From Fodinicola feengrottensis (GTDB lineage Bacteria > Actinomycetota > Actinomycetes > Mycobacteriales > HKI-0501), in assembly GCF_010993775.1 (NCBI RefSeq), contig NZ_WOTO01000009.1, forward strand, positions 1 to 64,000: a stretch of DNA of 64,000 nucleotides, in the 5' to 3' direction. Each line of letters begins with the position of its first letter. Within the stretch, counting starts at the first letter, position 1. Position numbers and translations under genes: made by a program. Positions 30,823 through 39,893 of this stretch are shown here, one piece after another. Under the pieces are notes generated by a model. The model saw nothing but the letters and a program-made list of their open reading frames with translations. It was not told the origin of the DNA and searched no databases.

Positions 30823-31812
30823 TCACCCGAGGTGGGCTTCGGAGAGCAGCATCTCGAAGATGGCCTCCGGGTCGGCGGCGGTCAGGCCACGGGCGGCGAA
30901 CCAGTCGCAGACGTTGACCACGTCCCGCCGCAGGAACCCGACGCCCTGCGGGTTGCCGACGATGTCGACCGCCTGCGGGAGGTCGATCATCACCAGCCAC
31001 CAGCCGGCCACCGTGGACCAAGAGGTTGTACGGGGACAGGTCGCCGTGCGCGAGGCCGTGCCGGGCCATCGTGGACATCGCGTCCAGCAACTGGTCCCAC
31101 AACGACCCCAGTTCGGCGCCCCCCGGACGGCACTGCGCGAGCCGTGGCGCGGCCGTACCTGAAGCGTCCCCAATGAACTCCTGCAGCAGCTCGGTGCCGT
31201 CGAGAGAAACGGGATAAGGCACCGCCACGCCGGCCTCTCGGAGTACACCGAGCACCGCGAACTCGGCAGCCGCCCACTGCCCGGCCAGCAACTCCCGGCC
31301 GAAGTCGGTCCGCCGCGCCATGGCGCGGTTTTTTCGCGACTGCGCCGGACCCGGCGGCCCTCCAGATAGCCGGCGTCCCGGTGAAAAGACCGGTGCTCCG
31401 AAGTGCGGTAACGCTTGGCCGCCAGCAGGCAGCGCGGACCGCCGTCAGGCACCTGGCGATCGATCAGGAAGACGTCGGCCTCCTTGCCGGTCTTGAGTAC
31501 GCCCAGCTCATAGTCGACCGCGCCGAGCGCGGTGACGACCCAGTCCGGCCGCGGCTTGGGGCCGTGGGTGGCGCCGTCCCAGGTGGACCACCGGTCGCCG
31601 GCGGGCGGCCCGTCCAGGTCAGCGGGCTCACCGGGATCGTCGATGCCGGCCGGCGGCTCGACCGGATCTGGCCGGCGGACCGTACGAGCAGCCTTACGTG
31701 CAACCCGCGGCTCGTCGAATGCGTCAAGTGTGTAGAGATCGTCGTCACAGTCTTCGGACGACTCAAAGCGAAAAGGAACGCGTGGCACTGGAGAGAACTC
31801 CTCAAGGATCAC
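30823..31812 (-). CDS. RIO1-type atypical serine/threonine kinase (two frameshifts)
   Basis: About 330 residues. An acidic N-terminus (SSEDCDDDLYTLDAFDEP) precedes the RIO kinase domain: GVLKTGKEADVFL (nucleotide loop), LLAAKRYR (catalytic Lys), GLAHGDLSPYNLLVHG (catalytic loop, HxDxxxxN), and VMIDLPQAVDIVGNPQG (metal-binding loop). RIO kinases act in ribosome maturation in archaea and eukaryotes; the bacterial role is unknown. The frame breaks at an A6 run near 31335 and near 31015. It starts at GTG 31812. It is divergent from murA across about 300 bp without a recognised gene. Confidence 0.87.
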   Translation of the reverse strand: MILEEFSPVPRVPFRFESSEDCDDDLYTLDAFDEPRVARKAARTVRRPDPVEPPAGIDDPGEPADLDGPPAGDRWSTWDGATHGPKPRPDWVVTALGAVDYELGVLKTGKEADVFLIDRQVPDGGPRCLLAAKRYRTSEHRSFHRDAGYLEGRRVRRSREKTAPWRGGPTSAGSCWPGSGRLPSSRCSVYSERPAWRCLIPFLSTAPSCCRSSLGTLQVRPRHGSRSAVRGAPNWGRCGTSCWTRCPRWPGTASRTATCPRTTSWSTVAGWWLVMIDLPQAVDIVGNPQGVGFLRRDVVNVCDWFAARGLTAADPEAIFEMLLSEAHLG

Positions 31813-32111
31813 CGGGACCCTTGGGCTGCGGACGCTGTCAGGTCCGCGCGGGCACCGGGAGATGGTTGCTTACAGGCATGCGAAAGCCGCAGGTGACAGC
31901 CATGAACCCCACCTCCCAGGTGCGGTGCCGGAGCAGACCCGGCACGCCAGATGTGACGGCAACACTCTGACCAACGATGAAAGGCAAGTCAACTGATTTT
32001 CCGCCGCCGGGGCGGGCAGTCGCCCCGGCGTCGACAGTCGTTAACCTGACGAACTGGATCTGCACGGCATCGATCCGGCCCGCACGTACGGCCGGCATAG
32101 AGAGGACCACG
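31813..32111. other. Divergent RIO kinase/murA intergenic region
   Basis: About 300 bp without a supported gene. It must hold both promoters. An AGAGAGGACC ribosome site immediately precedes murA. I see no clear repeat or dyad beyond GCGGGCAGTCGCCCCGG near 32015. Confidence 0.4.
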
Positions 32112-33453
32112 ATGGACAACGATGTCCTGATCGTGCGGGGTGGCCTGCCGCTACGCGGCGAAATCCGCATCCCGGGCGCGAAGAACCTGGTTCCCAAGGC
32201 AATGGTGGCGGCGCTGCTGGGTGAGTCCCCCAGCCGGCTACGGAACATCCCGGCCGTACGGGACGTGGAGATCGTCACCGGCCTGCTCGAGCTGCACGGC
32301 GTCAGCGTCCGCCCGAGCGGGATGCCCGGCGAGCTGGTCCTGGACCCGAGCCAGGTCGAGCGCGCCAGCGTCGACGAGATCAACGTGCACGCCGGTTCCA
32401 GCCGGATCCCGATCCTGTTCTGTGGCCCGCTGCTGCACCGGCTCGGCCACGCCTTCATCCCGGACCTCGGCGGCTGCAACATCGGCGGCCGGCCCATCGA
32501 CTTCCACCTGGAGGCACTGCGTCAGTTCGGCGCGGTCGTCGACAAGGACCCCGAGGGCCTGCACCTGTCCGCGCCGGACGGTCTGCACGGCACCAAGCTG
32601 GAACTGCCGTACCCCAGCGTCGGTGCCACCGAGCAGATCCTGCTCACCGCGGTACGCGCGAACGGCGTCACCGAACTGCGCAACGCGGCCATCGAGCCGG
32701 AGATCATCGACCTGATCGCGGTGCTGCAGAAGATGGGCGCGCTGATCAGCGTGCTGACCGACCGGACGCTCCGGATCACCGGCGTCGAGCGGCTCTACGG
32801 CTACGACCACACCGCGCTGCCGGACCGGCTGGAGGCCGCCAGTTGGGGCTGCGCAGCGCTCGCCACCCGCGGTGACGTGTACGTGCGAGGCGCCCGGCAA
32901 GCCGACATGATGACGTTCCTCAACGTCTTTCGCACCGTCGGCGGCGAATTCGAGATCGACGACTCCCCCGGCGGCGGCATCCGGTTCTGGCACCCTGGCG
33001 GGCGACCTCAAACCGATCGCGCTGGAAACCGACGTACACCCCGGCTTCCAGACCGACTGGCAGCAGCCACTCGTCGTCGCGCTGACCCAGGCGTCCGGCC
33101 TGTCGATCGTGCACGAGACCGTCTACGAAAACCGGCTCGGATTCACCGACGCGCTGGTCAGCATGGGCGCGCACATCCAGCTCTACCGAGACTGCCTCGG
33201 CGGCACCCCGTGCCGGTTCGGCCAGCGCAACTTCCGGCACTCCGCGGTGATCAGCGGCCCCGCCAAGCTGCACGCCGCCGACCTGGTGATCCCCGACCTG
33301 CGGGGCGGCTTCTCCCACCTGATCGCGGCACTCGCCGCCGAGGGCACCTCACGGGTGTACGGCGTCGACCTCATCGACCGCGGCTACTCCGACTTCGACA
33401 CCAAACTCGCCGCCCTCGGCGCCCAGGCCGAACGCGTCGCAGAGGCTGCGTAG
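32112..33453 (+). CDS. murA: UDP-N-acetylglucosamine 1-carboxyvinyltransferase family protein (one frameshift)
   Basis: About 447 residues of the EPSP synthase/MurA fold. It has IRIPGAKNLVPKAMVAALLG (substrate-binding Lys-Asn), PDLGGCNIGGRPIDFH with the active-site Cys (the one alkylated by fosfomycin in MurA), LPYPSVGATEQILLTAV and ETVYENRLGFTDALVSMGA. It should transfer enolpyruvate from PEP to UDP-GlcNAc. The frame breaks near 33002, joining HPGG to DLKPIALETDVHPGF. The second half is somewhat divergent (KPIALETDVHPGFQTDW is canonical), so this may be a second MurA rather than the housekeeping copy. Confidence 0.9.
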
Positions 33454-33937
33454 CTGCTGCGAGTTCCTCGCAGGGGCCGCGACTCGGCCGCGTCGCCGGA
33501 CCGCCCAAGACCGGGGCGGTCCACCGTCGCGGTAGGGGACGGCCTACGCCGCCACGGCCGGCGCCCGGACCCCGCGTCGCCAGGCTCGCCCCAGAAGACC
33601 GCTGGGACGAGCCCACCGCCACAGGACCCCCGAGCCCTTCGGGCTGCGCCTTGGCGGGGCTGGGAGGCGCGCTTAGGTGACCAGACACCCGGGCGCGGTA
33701 GGCGCGAAGGTGACCAGACACCTGGGTGCGATAGGCGGGTGGGTGACCAGACACAGAGGCGCGATGGGTGCATGGTGACTACACACAGAGGTGCGTTGGG
33801 CGCGTGGGTGGCTGGCGAGGGACCAGGTAGGCGTCGCATCAACTAGGGTGTGAGCATTCCCCGTCTGGTGGTGGATGCCTGTTGCCTTGGGTGGTGACCG
33901 CACCACCATCCGTTACTTCGAAGGAACGCTGCCGACT
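33454..33937. other. Non-coding interval carrying tandem repeats
   Basis: 484 bp between murA and the DUF3043 gene. Apart from the 33-bp tandem repeats (33676-33806) nothing is recognised. Several overlapping reading frames stay open only because the repeat length is a multiple of three. The gene downstream needs its promoter near 33840-33920. Confidence 0.45.
33676..33806. repeat. 33-bp tandem repeat, about four units
   Basis: Units begin GGTGACCAGACAC at 33676, 33709 and 33742, and GGTGACTACACAC at 33774. Units diverge after the first 13 bases but keep a GGGCGCGATAGGCG-like second half. A decayed fifth unit follows at about 33806. Confidence 0.8.
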
Positions 33938-34528
33938 GTGGACGTGAAGTCGCTTTTTCGCCGTAAGTCCGAGCCTGACGCACCGGTTGAGGTCGTACGG
34001 CCGGCGAAGCCCGGCGGCAAGGGGCGTCCGACGCCCAAGCGCAAGGACGCTCAGGCGCGCCGGCGCAACGCCGAGCCGCCGCCAGCGAACCAGAAGGAAG
34101 CCCGGCAGCGGATGCAGGCCCGGCAGCGCACCGAACGCTCGGAAGCCCGCGAGGGCATGATGAACGGCGACGAGCGATACCTGCTGCCACGCGACAAGGG
34201 ACCGGCCCGCAGACTCGTCCGCGACATCGTCGACTCCCGGCGGACGGTAGGCGCGTATTTCCTCGGTGGCACCCTGGTCGTCTTCCTGGCGGCCCAGTTG
34301 CCGGCAGTGTTCCGGCTTTACTCGACCCTCCTGTGGGCCGCGTTGCTGATCGTCCTGCTGATCGACTCCTTGCTGATCGCCCGGAAGATCAAGAAGCTGG
34401 TCGCCGAGCGGCTGCCGGACTACCACGAGCGGATGATGGGCCTCTACGTCTACGGCGCGATGCGGGCGACCGTGTTCCGCCGGATGCGGGCCCCCCGGCC
34501 GCAGGTCAGCCTGGGCGACAAAGTCTAG
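33938..34528 (+). CDS. DUF3043 membrane protein
   Basis: About 196 residues, intact. A highly charged Lys/Arg-rich N-terminal half (KSLFRRKSEPDAP, PTPKRKDAQARRRNAEPP) is followed by GDERYLLPRDKGPARRLVRD and two membrane helices (VGAYFLGGTLVVFLAAQLP, LWAALLIVLLIDSLLIARKI), then LPDYHERMMGLYVYGAMRAT. This is the DUF3043 family, corresponding to Rv2206 in gene order. The function is unknown. GTG at 33938 is taken as the start; GTG at 33944 is an alternative. The next gene starts five bases after the stop. Confidence 0.88.
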   Translation: MDVKSLFRRKSEPDAPVEVVRPAKPGGKGRPTPKRKDAQARRRNAEPPPANQKEARQRMQARQRTERSEAREGMMNGDERYLLPRDKGPARRLVRDIVDSRRTVGAYFLGGTLVVFLAAQLPAVFRLYSTLLWAALLIVLLIDSLLIARKIKKLVAERLPDYHERMMGLYVYGAMRATVFRRMRAPRPQVSLGDKV

Positions 34529-34533
34529 CCAGC

Positions 34534-34920
34534 GTGGGAAAACCCGGCGGTTCGCGCTATCTGAACACGCCGTGCAGGAGCGCTGTGTTCGCCGTCCCGG
34601 TGGCCCGCCACGGCACCCTCGTGGGCTACCTGTGGGCGTCCGTACGAGACGATGCTGCCGGCTTTATCGGCTCCCACCGCGGCGCGCACGCGGTGGGCGT
34701 CGACTCGGCCGCTCTCACCGCGCACTGGGAGGACCAGCTCCGGACGTCCGCGCTGGCCGAGCTGGCGCCGATCGCTACCCTGCACCACCTCGCCAGCGCA
34801 CCCGAGCACCCGACCTACGGCGGCGTCGCCGCACCCGCTCGCCCGCAGCGGGCCCGCACTCTGCACCATCTCCAAAACCGCGCCAACCCCCAGGACGATG
34901 GGGTTTTCGGCCCGCTTTAA
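34534..34920 (+). CDS. Conserved hypothetical protein
   Basis: 128 residues starting at GTG 34534, five bases after the DUF3043 stop, so probably in the same operon. The N-terminal half is compact and folded-looking (SAVFAVPVARHGTLVGYLWA, FIGSHRGAHAVGVDSAALT); the rest is Ala/Pro/His rich. Segments VPVARHGTLVGYLWASVRDD suggest a small alpha/beta domain. I recognise no family with confidence. The C-terminal frame could also be a different one (RTMGFSARFKSYE), so the end is uncertain. Confidence 0.5.
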   Translation: MGKPGGSRYLNTPCRSAVFAVPVARHGTLVGYLWASVRDDAAGFIGSHRGAHAVGVDSAALTAHWEDQLRTSALAELAPIATLHHLASAPEHPTYGGVAAPARPQRARTLHHLQNRANPQDDGVFGPL

Positions 34921-35040
34921 GTCGTACGAAACCGCCAGCCCTTTAGGTCACACCTGGATTTACGCAGACAAACGGCTTACCGAATTGGGTACGCTCCATC
35001 TCCCCCTGGACTTCAGCCGGTCCGGGGAAGGGAGCTATCA

Positions 35041-36542
35041 GTGACCACGGGGAACGGGGCTGGCACCGCACTGCGGTTCGAGATTCTCGGGCCGCTGCGG
35101 GCCTGGCGGGGCGACCAGGAGCTGACGCTCGGCCCCAACAAGCAGCGAGCCGTGCTGGCTACTCTGCTGGTACACGCCAACACCGCCGTTTCCACCGACC
35201 AGATCGTCGAAGCGGTGTGGCTCGGCGAGCCACCGAACAACGGCGCGAACGTGGTGCAGAAATATGTCGCGGGACTGCGCCGGGTGCTGGAGCCGGACCG
35301 CGAGCCGCGGTCCCCTGGCCGGCTGCTGACCCGTACCCGCGACGGCTACCTGCTGCGGGTCGCGCCGGGCAGTCTCGACGCGGAGGTTTTCACCGCGTTG
35401 GAACACCAGGCGCAGGCCGCACACGCGCACGACCAGCTGCCGGAGGCGACCGACCAGCTGGCCGAAGCGCTGGGTCTGTGGCGCGGCGAGGTGCTGGCCG
35501 GGCTGACCGGTCCGGTCTTCGAGTCCGCCAGGATCCGGCTCGGCGAGACGAAAGCCGCCGCGCAGGAAACGCTGGCCGAGATCGAGGTGGCCGCCGGCCG
35601 GCACCGGACGGTGGTGCCGGAGCTGGTACGGCTGGTGGCCGACTTTCCGTTCCGGGAGCGGCCGCGCTACCTGCTGATGCTCGCACTGTCCGAATCCGGT
35701 CGTCGCCGGCCCGAAGCCCTGACCGCCTACCAGGACTACCGGCGGCAGCTGGTCGACGAGCTCGGCGTGGAGCCCGGCGACCTCGTACGCGACCTGCATC
35801 TGCGCATCCTGCGAGCCGATCCCGCCCCGCAGCCGGCACCGACGGTCGTACGACCGGAGCCACTGGCGCAGACCGCCGAGGCTCCGCCGCGACTGGCGAT
35901 CACGGCCGTCGACCCCCACCGCCCGAGGCCGCCGGTTGGATGCAGTGGCTGATCAGGATCGCGGTGATCGCCATCCCGTTGCTCACGATCGGGCTGGCCA
36001 CCTGGGCGGTGGTCGGCGCTCTCACGCTCCGCGAAGTCCGGCGCGGCCGGCCGTACGGGTGGCTCAACGGGCTGGCCGCGGTCGGTTACGGCGCGATCTT
36101 GGTGGTGATGGTCTTCGCGGTGAAGGTGAGTCCGGGCCGGATCGGCCCGCCGATCTTCGTGCTGACCATCTTCGTCGAGTTGGCAGGAGTGGTGCATGCG
36201 GCCCTGTTAACCACCACGCCGGCCCGACCGGCGTCCGGCTGGCTGTCGATCGCACTCCGGATCTTCCGGGCCAGTGTCCCGCTGGCGAGTGTCGGGCTGG
36301 CGGCGTGGACGGTGCCCGCGTACTACGCCTTCCGGCGCCGCAGTCTCTCGCTGGCACTGGCCGCCGGCGGCTATCTGGTCGGCGGCGCGGCCTTCATGAT
36401 TATCGCTCTCGGTGACGGAAACACACCCCTGCTGCCCGACCCGGTGCCGATGCTGATCTGGCTGGCGGTCATCTCGGTCGGCACCCTGCATGCCGCGGTG
36501 CTCGACCCCGACCGCCACCGCCGTCTACCGCTGCCCTTATGA
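35041..36542 (+). CDS. SARP/BTAD-type regulator with C-terminal membrane domain (one frameshift)
   Basis: About 500 residues. The N-terminus is an OmpR-like winged helix of the SARP family (LRFEILGPLRAWRGDQELTL, TAVSTDQIVEAVWLGEPP, VQKYVAGLRRVLEP), then a bacterial transcriptional activation domain (AEVFTALEHQAQAAH, YQDYRRQLVDELGVEPGDLV). After a shift near 35920 the frame continues into six or so membrane helices (WLIRIAVIAIPLLTIGLATW, GAILVVMVFAVKV, VPMLIWLAVISVGTLHAAVL). A membrane-tethered SARP could respond to an envelope signal. Alternatively the membrane part is a separate gene starting at ATG 35940. GTG at 35041 follows GGGAAGGGAG. Confidence 0.75.
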
Positions 36543-36653
36543 GCAGCACAAACACCGACGGCAGCGGAACGGCAGTCAAGACGGGGTCAAGTCAGGCATA
36601 CTCACCCGGCGCCAACGCAGGCGCATTACCCAACGAAGGGCACACGTAAGGCA

Positions 36654-37207
36654 ATGTCAGTCACAGATCAGTACGGGTCAGCGCCGATCCAGCCGACCGC
36701 GCAGCGTTCCGGTGTACTGTCCGTCGTCACGTTCGTGCTGGGCCTGCTCGGCATCCTCGTCGTCACCATTCCGATCAGCATCGTGCTCGGCATCGTCGCG
36801 CTGGTTCGCTCCAACCAGAAGCTCAAGCCACTGGCCGTCATCGGCATCCTGCTGGCGCTCCTGTGGGCCGTCGGTCTCGGCATCGGCGGGTACACCCTAG
36901 CCAAGGCGGGCTCGGACAAGCTGACCCTGAGCAACGTCAAGGTCGGCGACTGTCTCTCGCAGGACCCGGAGACGCACCTGTCGAAGGTCGTCGACTGCGG
37001 TCAGACAATGACGGCAAGGTGTACGCGACCCCCGCACTTCCGGAAGGCAAGTTCCCCGGCGACGCGAAGGTCACCCAGCTGTCCCAGTCGCTCTGCCAGG
37101 CGGCCCCCGGCCTCCCGTCCGGCGCCACCAACTTCGTCTACGCCGCTCCCACCGAGACCCAGTGGAACCTCGGCCAGCACAAGGTCTACTGCCTGTACAA
37201 GGCCTAA
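36654..37207 (+). CDS. DUF4190-type membrane protein (one frameshift)
   Basis: About 184 residues. A Thr/Gln-rich cytoplasmic start is followed by two membrane helices (SVVTFVLGLLGILVVTIPIS, PLAVIGILLALLWAVGLGIG) and an extracytoplasmic part with Cys (VKVGDCLSQDPE, VVDCGQ). After the break near 37005 it continues as DGKVYATPALPEGKFPGDAK to VYCLYKA. The arrangement resembles the DUF4190 plus septum-formation-like proteins common in actinobacteria. The function is unknown. Its TAA overlaps the convergent stop of the ABC ATPase within CCTAAC. Confidence 0.78.
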
Positions 37208-38207
37208 CCTTCCAGCGATTCACCGAGCGGGGTGCCGGACGGCACCCCGCTCGGGGTTGTGTAGAGCCGGCGGACGACCTCGTCGATGTCCGGCTCGGCG
37301 ACCTGCAGGTCGCGCAGCGGTGCGGCGGCCGCGACCGCGCCAATCACCGCGGCCGCGGTGGTGTCCGACGGCGAGAAGGACAGCGTCTGCCGACGGCCCT
37401 CGGCCTCGATCCGGTCCACCGTCGCGGAAGGCACCTCAAGTCGCCCGTACGGGCCGTCCAACTCGACGATCACCCGGCGCCGCGATCCGTACGCGCGGTG
37501 CAGTTCCTCCAGCGTGCCGTCGTGCATGACCCTGCCGTGGTCGATCACCACCAGCCGGCGGCACAGCCGCTCGATGTCGTCCAGGTCGTGGGTCGTCAAC
37601 ACCACGGTGACCTCGCCGGTCGCGGCCAACGCTGCCAACGCGGACCGGACCGCCTCCTTGCTGACCACGTCGAGACCGATCGTCGGCTCGTCGAGGAAAA
37701 GCACCTCGGGGGCGTGCAGCAGGGCCGCGGTGACCTCCGAGCGCATCCGCTGGCCGAGGGACAGCTGCCGGACCGGGGTGTCCAGCAGCGGTCCGACATC
37801 GAGCAGGTCGACGTAGTTCTTCAGCCGCTGGGCGTGCTCGGCCGCCGGCACCCGGTAGATGTGCCGTAGCAGCGCGAAAGACTCCCGCAGCGGCAGGTCC
37901 CACCAGAGCTGGCTGCGCTGCCCGAACACCACGCCGATCCGGCGGGCCAGCCGCACCCGGTCCGGCACCGGCCGCAGGCCACACACTCGTACGTGCCCGC
38001 TGGCGGCGTCAGCACGCCAGTGAACATCTTCAGCGTGGTCGACTTCCCGGCACCGTTGGGCCCGATGTATCCGAGCATGTCACCGGTCTCGACGGTCAGG
38101 TCGATGCCGTCGACAGCGTGCACGTCCACCCGCTTGCGCCGGACCCGCCCGACCTTCTTCGCGATGGAGAACGTCTTGCGCAGCCCGCGGGCCTCGATGA
38201 CAGTCAT
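37204..38207 (-). CDS. ABC transporter ATP-binding protein (one frameshift)
   Basis: About 334 residues. It has Walker A YIGPNGAGKSTTLKMFTG, signature VRQLSLGQRMRSEVTAALL, Walker B VLFLDEPTIGLD and switch LTTHDLDDIERLCRRL. The first part contains VDGIDLTVETGDMLGYIG. The frame breaks near 37985, joining the N-terminal segment to PDRVRLARRIGVVFGQRSQL. A C-terminal extension carries an extra regulatory domain, as in the NatA/DUF990-linked subfamily. Its start lies four bases into the end of the adjacent permease gene (overlap at 38204-38207), so all three genes form an operon. Confidence 0.92.
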
Positions 38208-39004
38208 GATCCCGTTCCTCGGTAGTGCCGGATGCCGGTCCGCCACAGCAGCGCCGCCGCGGTGGCCAGGACGGCGGCCGCGAGCGGCGAGCAGTAGCCG
38301 AACCACGACGGCATGCCGAGCGGGTCCGGCCGGTCCAACAGCGTCAGGACCGGGTAGTACGCGACAAAGGCGAAAGGCACCACGTACGCGAAAACGACCC
38401 GAAACGCCGAGCCGTAGACGGTGATCGGGTACGACGTGAAGTCGCGGCCGCCGAACGTGAAGGCGTTGCTCACCTGCTGCGCGTCGATGAACCAGAAGGT
38501 CAAACTGCTGCCCGCCACGAAAACCGCGGAGATCGAGACGCCAGCGCTGGCGATCGACCCGATCAGCACGACGACTTTGAGCGGTGTCCACGAAATATCG
38601 TTGATCCGCAGGGCGATCGCCAGCACCACCGCGGCCTGCAGCAGCGAGCCGATCACCTTGACCTCCAAGGTGTTGACGATCAGTTGGCCGAGCGACGACA
38701 GCGGCCGGACCAGCAGCGCGTCGAGCTGCCCGAGGCGTACGTACGACGACAGGCTGTTGAGGCCGCCGGCCACCAGATCCCCGATCCGAAAGCCCGTCAG
38801 CGCCAGCCCGCTGATCAGAATGGTCTGCTTGAAGGAAAAACCGCCCAACGAGTGGGTCACGTTGAAGAGCACCACGATCGCGACGACCTCGAACACCGTG
38901 ACCGCGGCCTGCGAGATCATGTCGATGACGAATGAACGGCGATAGCTCGTCTGGGACCGGATCTGGGCACCGATCAACTTGGCGTAGACCGCGACCGTAT
39001 TCAT
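38204..39004 (-). CDS. ABC-2 type permease (DUF990-like)
   Basis: 266 residues, intact, with six predicted membrane helices (AVTVFEVVAIVVLFNVTHSL, VIGSLLQAAVVLAIALRI, VVVLIGSIASAGVSISAVFV, VVFAYVVPFAFVAYYPVLTL, AAAVLATAAALLW). SSYVRLGQLDALLVRPLSSL is the conserved coupling segment of this permease type. ATG at 39004 overlaps the upstream permease stop (ATGA), and its own stop overlaps the ATPase start, showing tight coupling. With the second permease it should form a heterodimeric exporter; the substrate is unknown. Confidence 0.9.
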   Translation of the reverse strand: MNTVAVYAKLIGAQIRSQTSYRRSFVIDMISQAAVTVFEVVAIVVLFNVTHSLGGFSFKQTILISGLALTGFRIGDLVAGGLNSLSSYVRLGQLDALLVRPLSSLGQLIVNTLEVKVIGSLLQAAVVLAIALRINDISWTPLKVVVLIGSIASAGVSISAVFVAGSSLTFWFIDAQQVSNAFTFGGRDFTSYPITVYGSAFRVVFAYVVPFAFVAYYPVLTLLDRPDPLGMPSWFGYCSPLAAAVLATAAALLWRTGIRHYRGTGS

Positions 39005-39844
39005 CCGCCCTGCACCACCAGCCGGCGAACGGCCCGCCGCTGCACCAAAACGCACAGGGCCAGCAAGAACACGATCCAGAGAACCTGGGCGCCGAGCAGC
39101 GCGAAAGTCGCCACCGCACCACGACGCTCCAGGGCGGTGTCCAACGAGACCTGCATAATCGCCGGGAACGGCGTCAGCCACAGCACATGTTGGGCCCAGA
39201 CCGGGAAAAACCCGATCGGCATGCTCAACCCGCAGAACAGTCCGGACATCAGTGACCACGCGGTTTGTACGCCCCGGTTGTCGAGCAGCCAAAAAGACGT
39301 GAGGTTCACCAGATATCGGCAGCCGAAGCTGACCACCACGCCCAGCAACGTGCTCACCAGGAAAGCCGGATACGTCCACACGTTTTTTCGGCACGTACAT
39401 GTGAAAAACCAGCGCGCCGATGATGATCGGCCCGATCATCCGAATCGTCATCGCGTGCAGGGCGCGGCCGATGTCGGCGCAGAGATACGACCAGAGCGGA
39501 TTGATCGGCCTCAGCAGATCGGCGGCGACATCCCCCGTGCGTACTCGATCGGCCAGGTCCGTCCAGCCCCAGATCGAGACCACTCCGAGCAGGCCCTGGC
39601 CGATCCACACGAAACCAACCAACTGCTCGCCGCGGTAGCCGGCCACCGCGCCCGCGGTGCCGGCGATGGCCAGCATCACGTAACAACGCATGAAACCGAA
39701 AATCGAGTTGGTGAAAAGCGCGGCCACGGTGGCCTGCCGGTAGGTGGCGAAGCGCCGAAACCCGGCGCCGACCAGCGCCGCCGCGCATCGCAGGCCCGCC
39801 ACGAATGAGCCGCCACTGGGTGCGGTCAGGGTCCCCGTGCTCAT
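39001..39844 (-). CDS. ABC-2 type permease, second subunit (one frameshift)
   Basis: About 281 residues, paralogous to the neighbouring permease. It has GFRRFATYRQATVAALFTNS, LADRVRTGDVAADLLRPINP (coupling segment) and several membrane helices, ending VLWIVFLLALCVLVQRRAVR. The frame breaks at an A6 run near 39384 (minus-strand reading), joining HMYVPKN to VWTYPAFLVSTLLGVVVSFG. It starts at ATG 39844 with no other gene upstream for about 50 bp, so the exporter operon begins here. Confidence 0.9.
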
Positions 39845-39893
39845 TTGACGGGACAGTACCTGACCTCACCGGCCAAACTCCACCCGATTTGTC

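Noticed and set aside
33676-33806. CRISPR array
   Set aside because: The repeats are directly adjacent without unique spacers and diverge internally; no cas genes are present.
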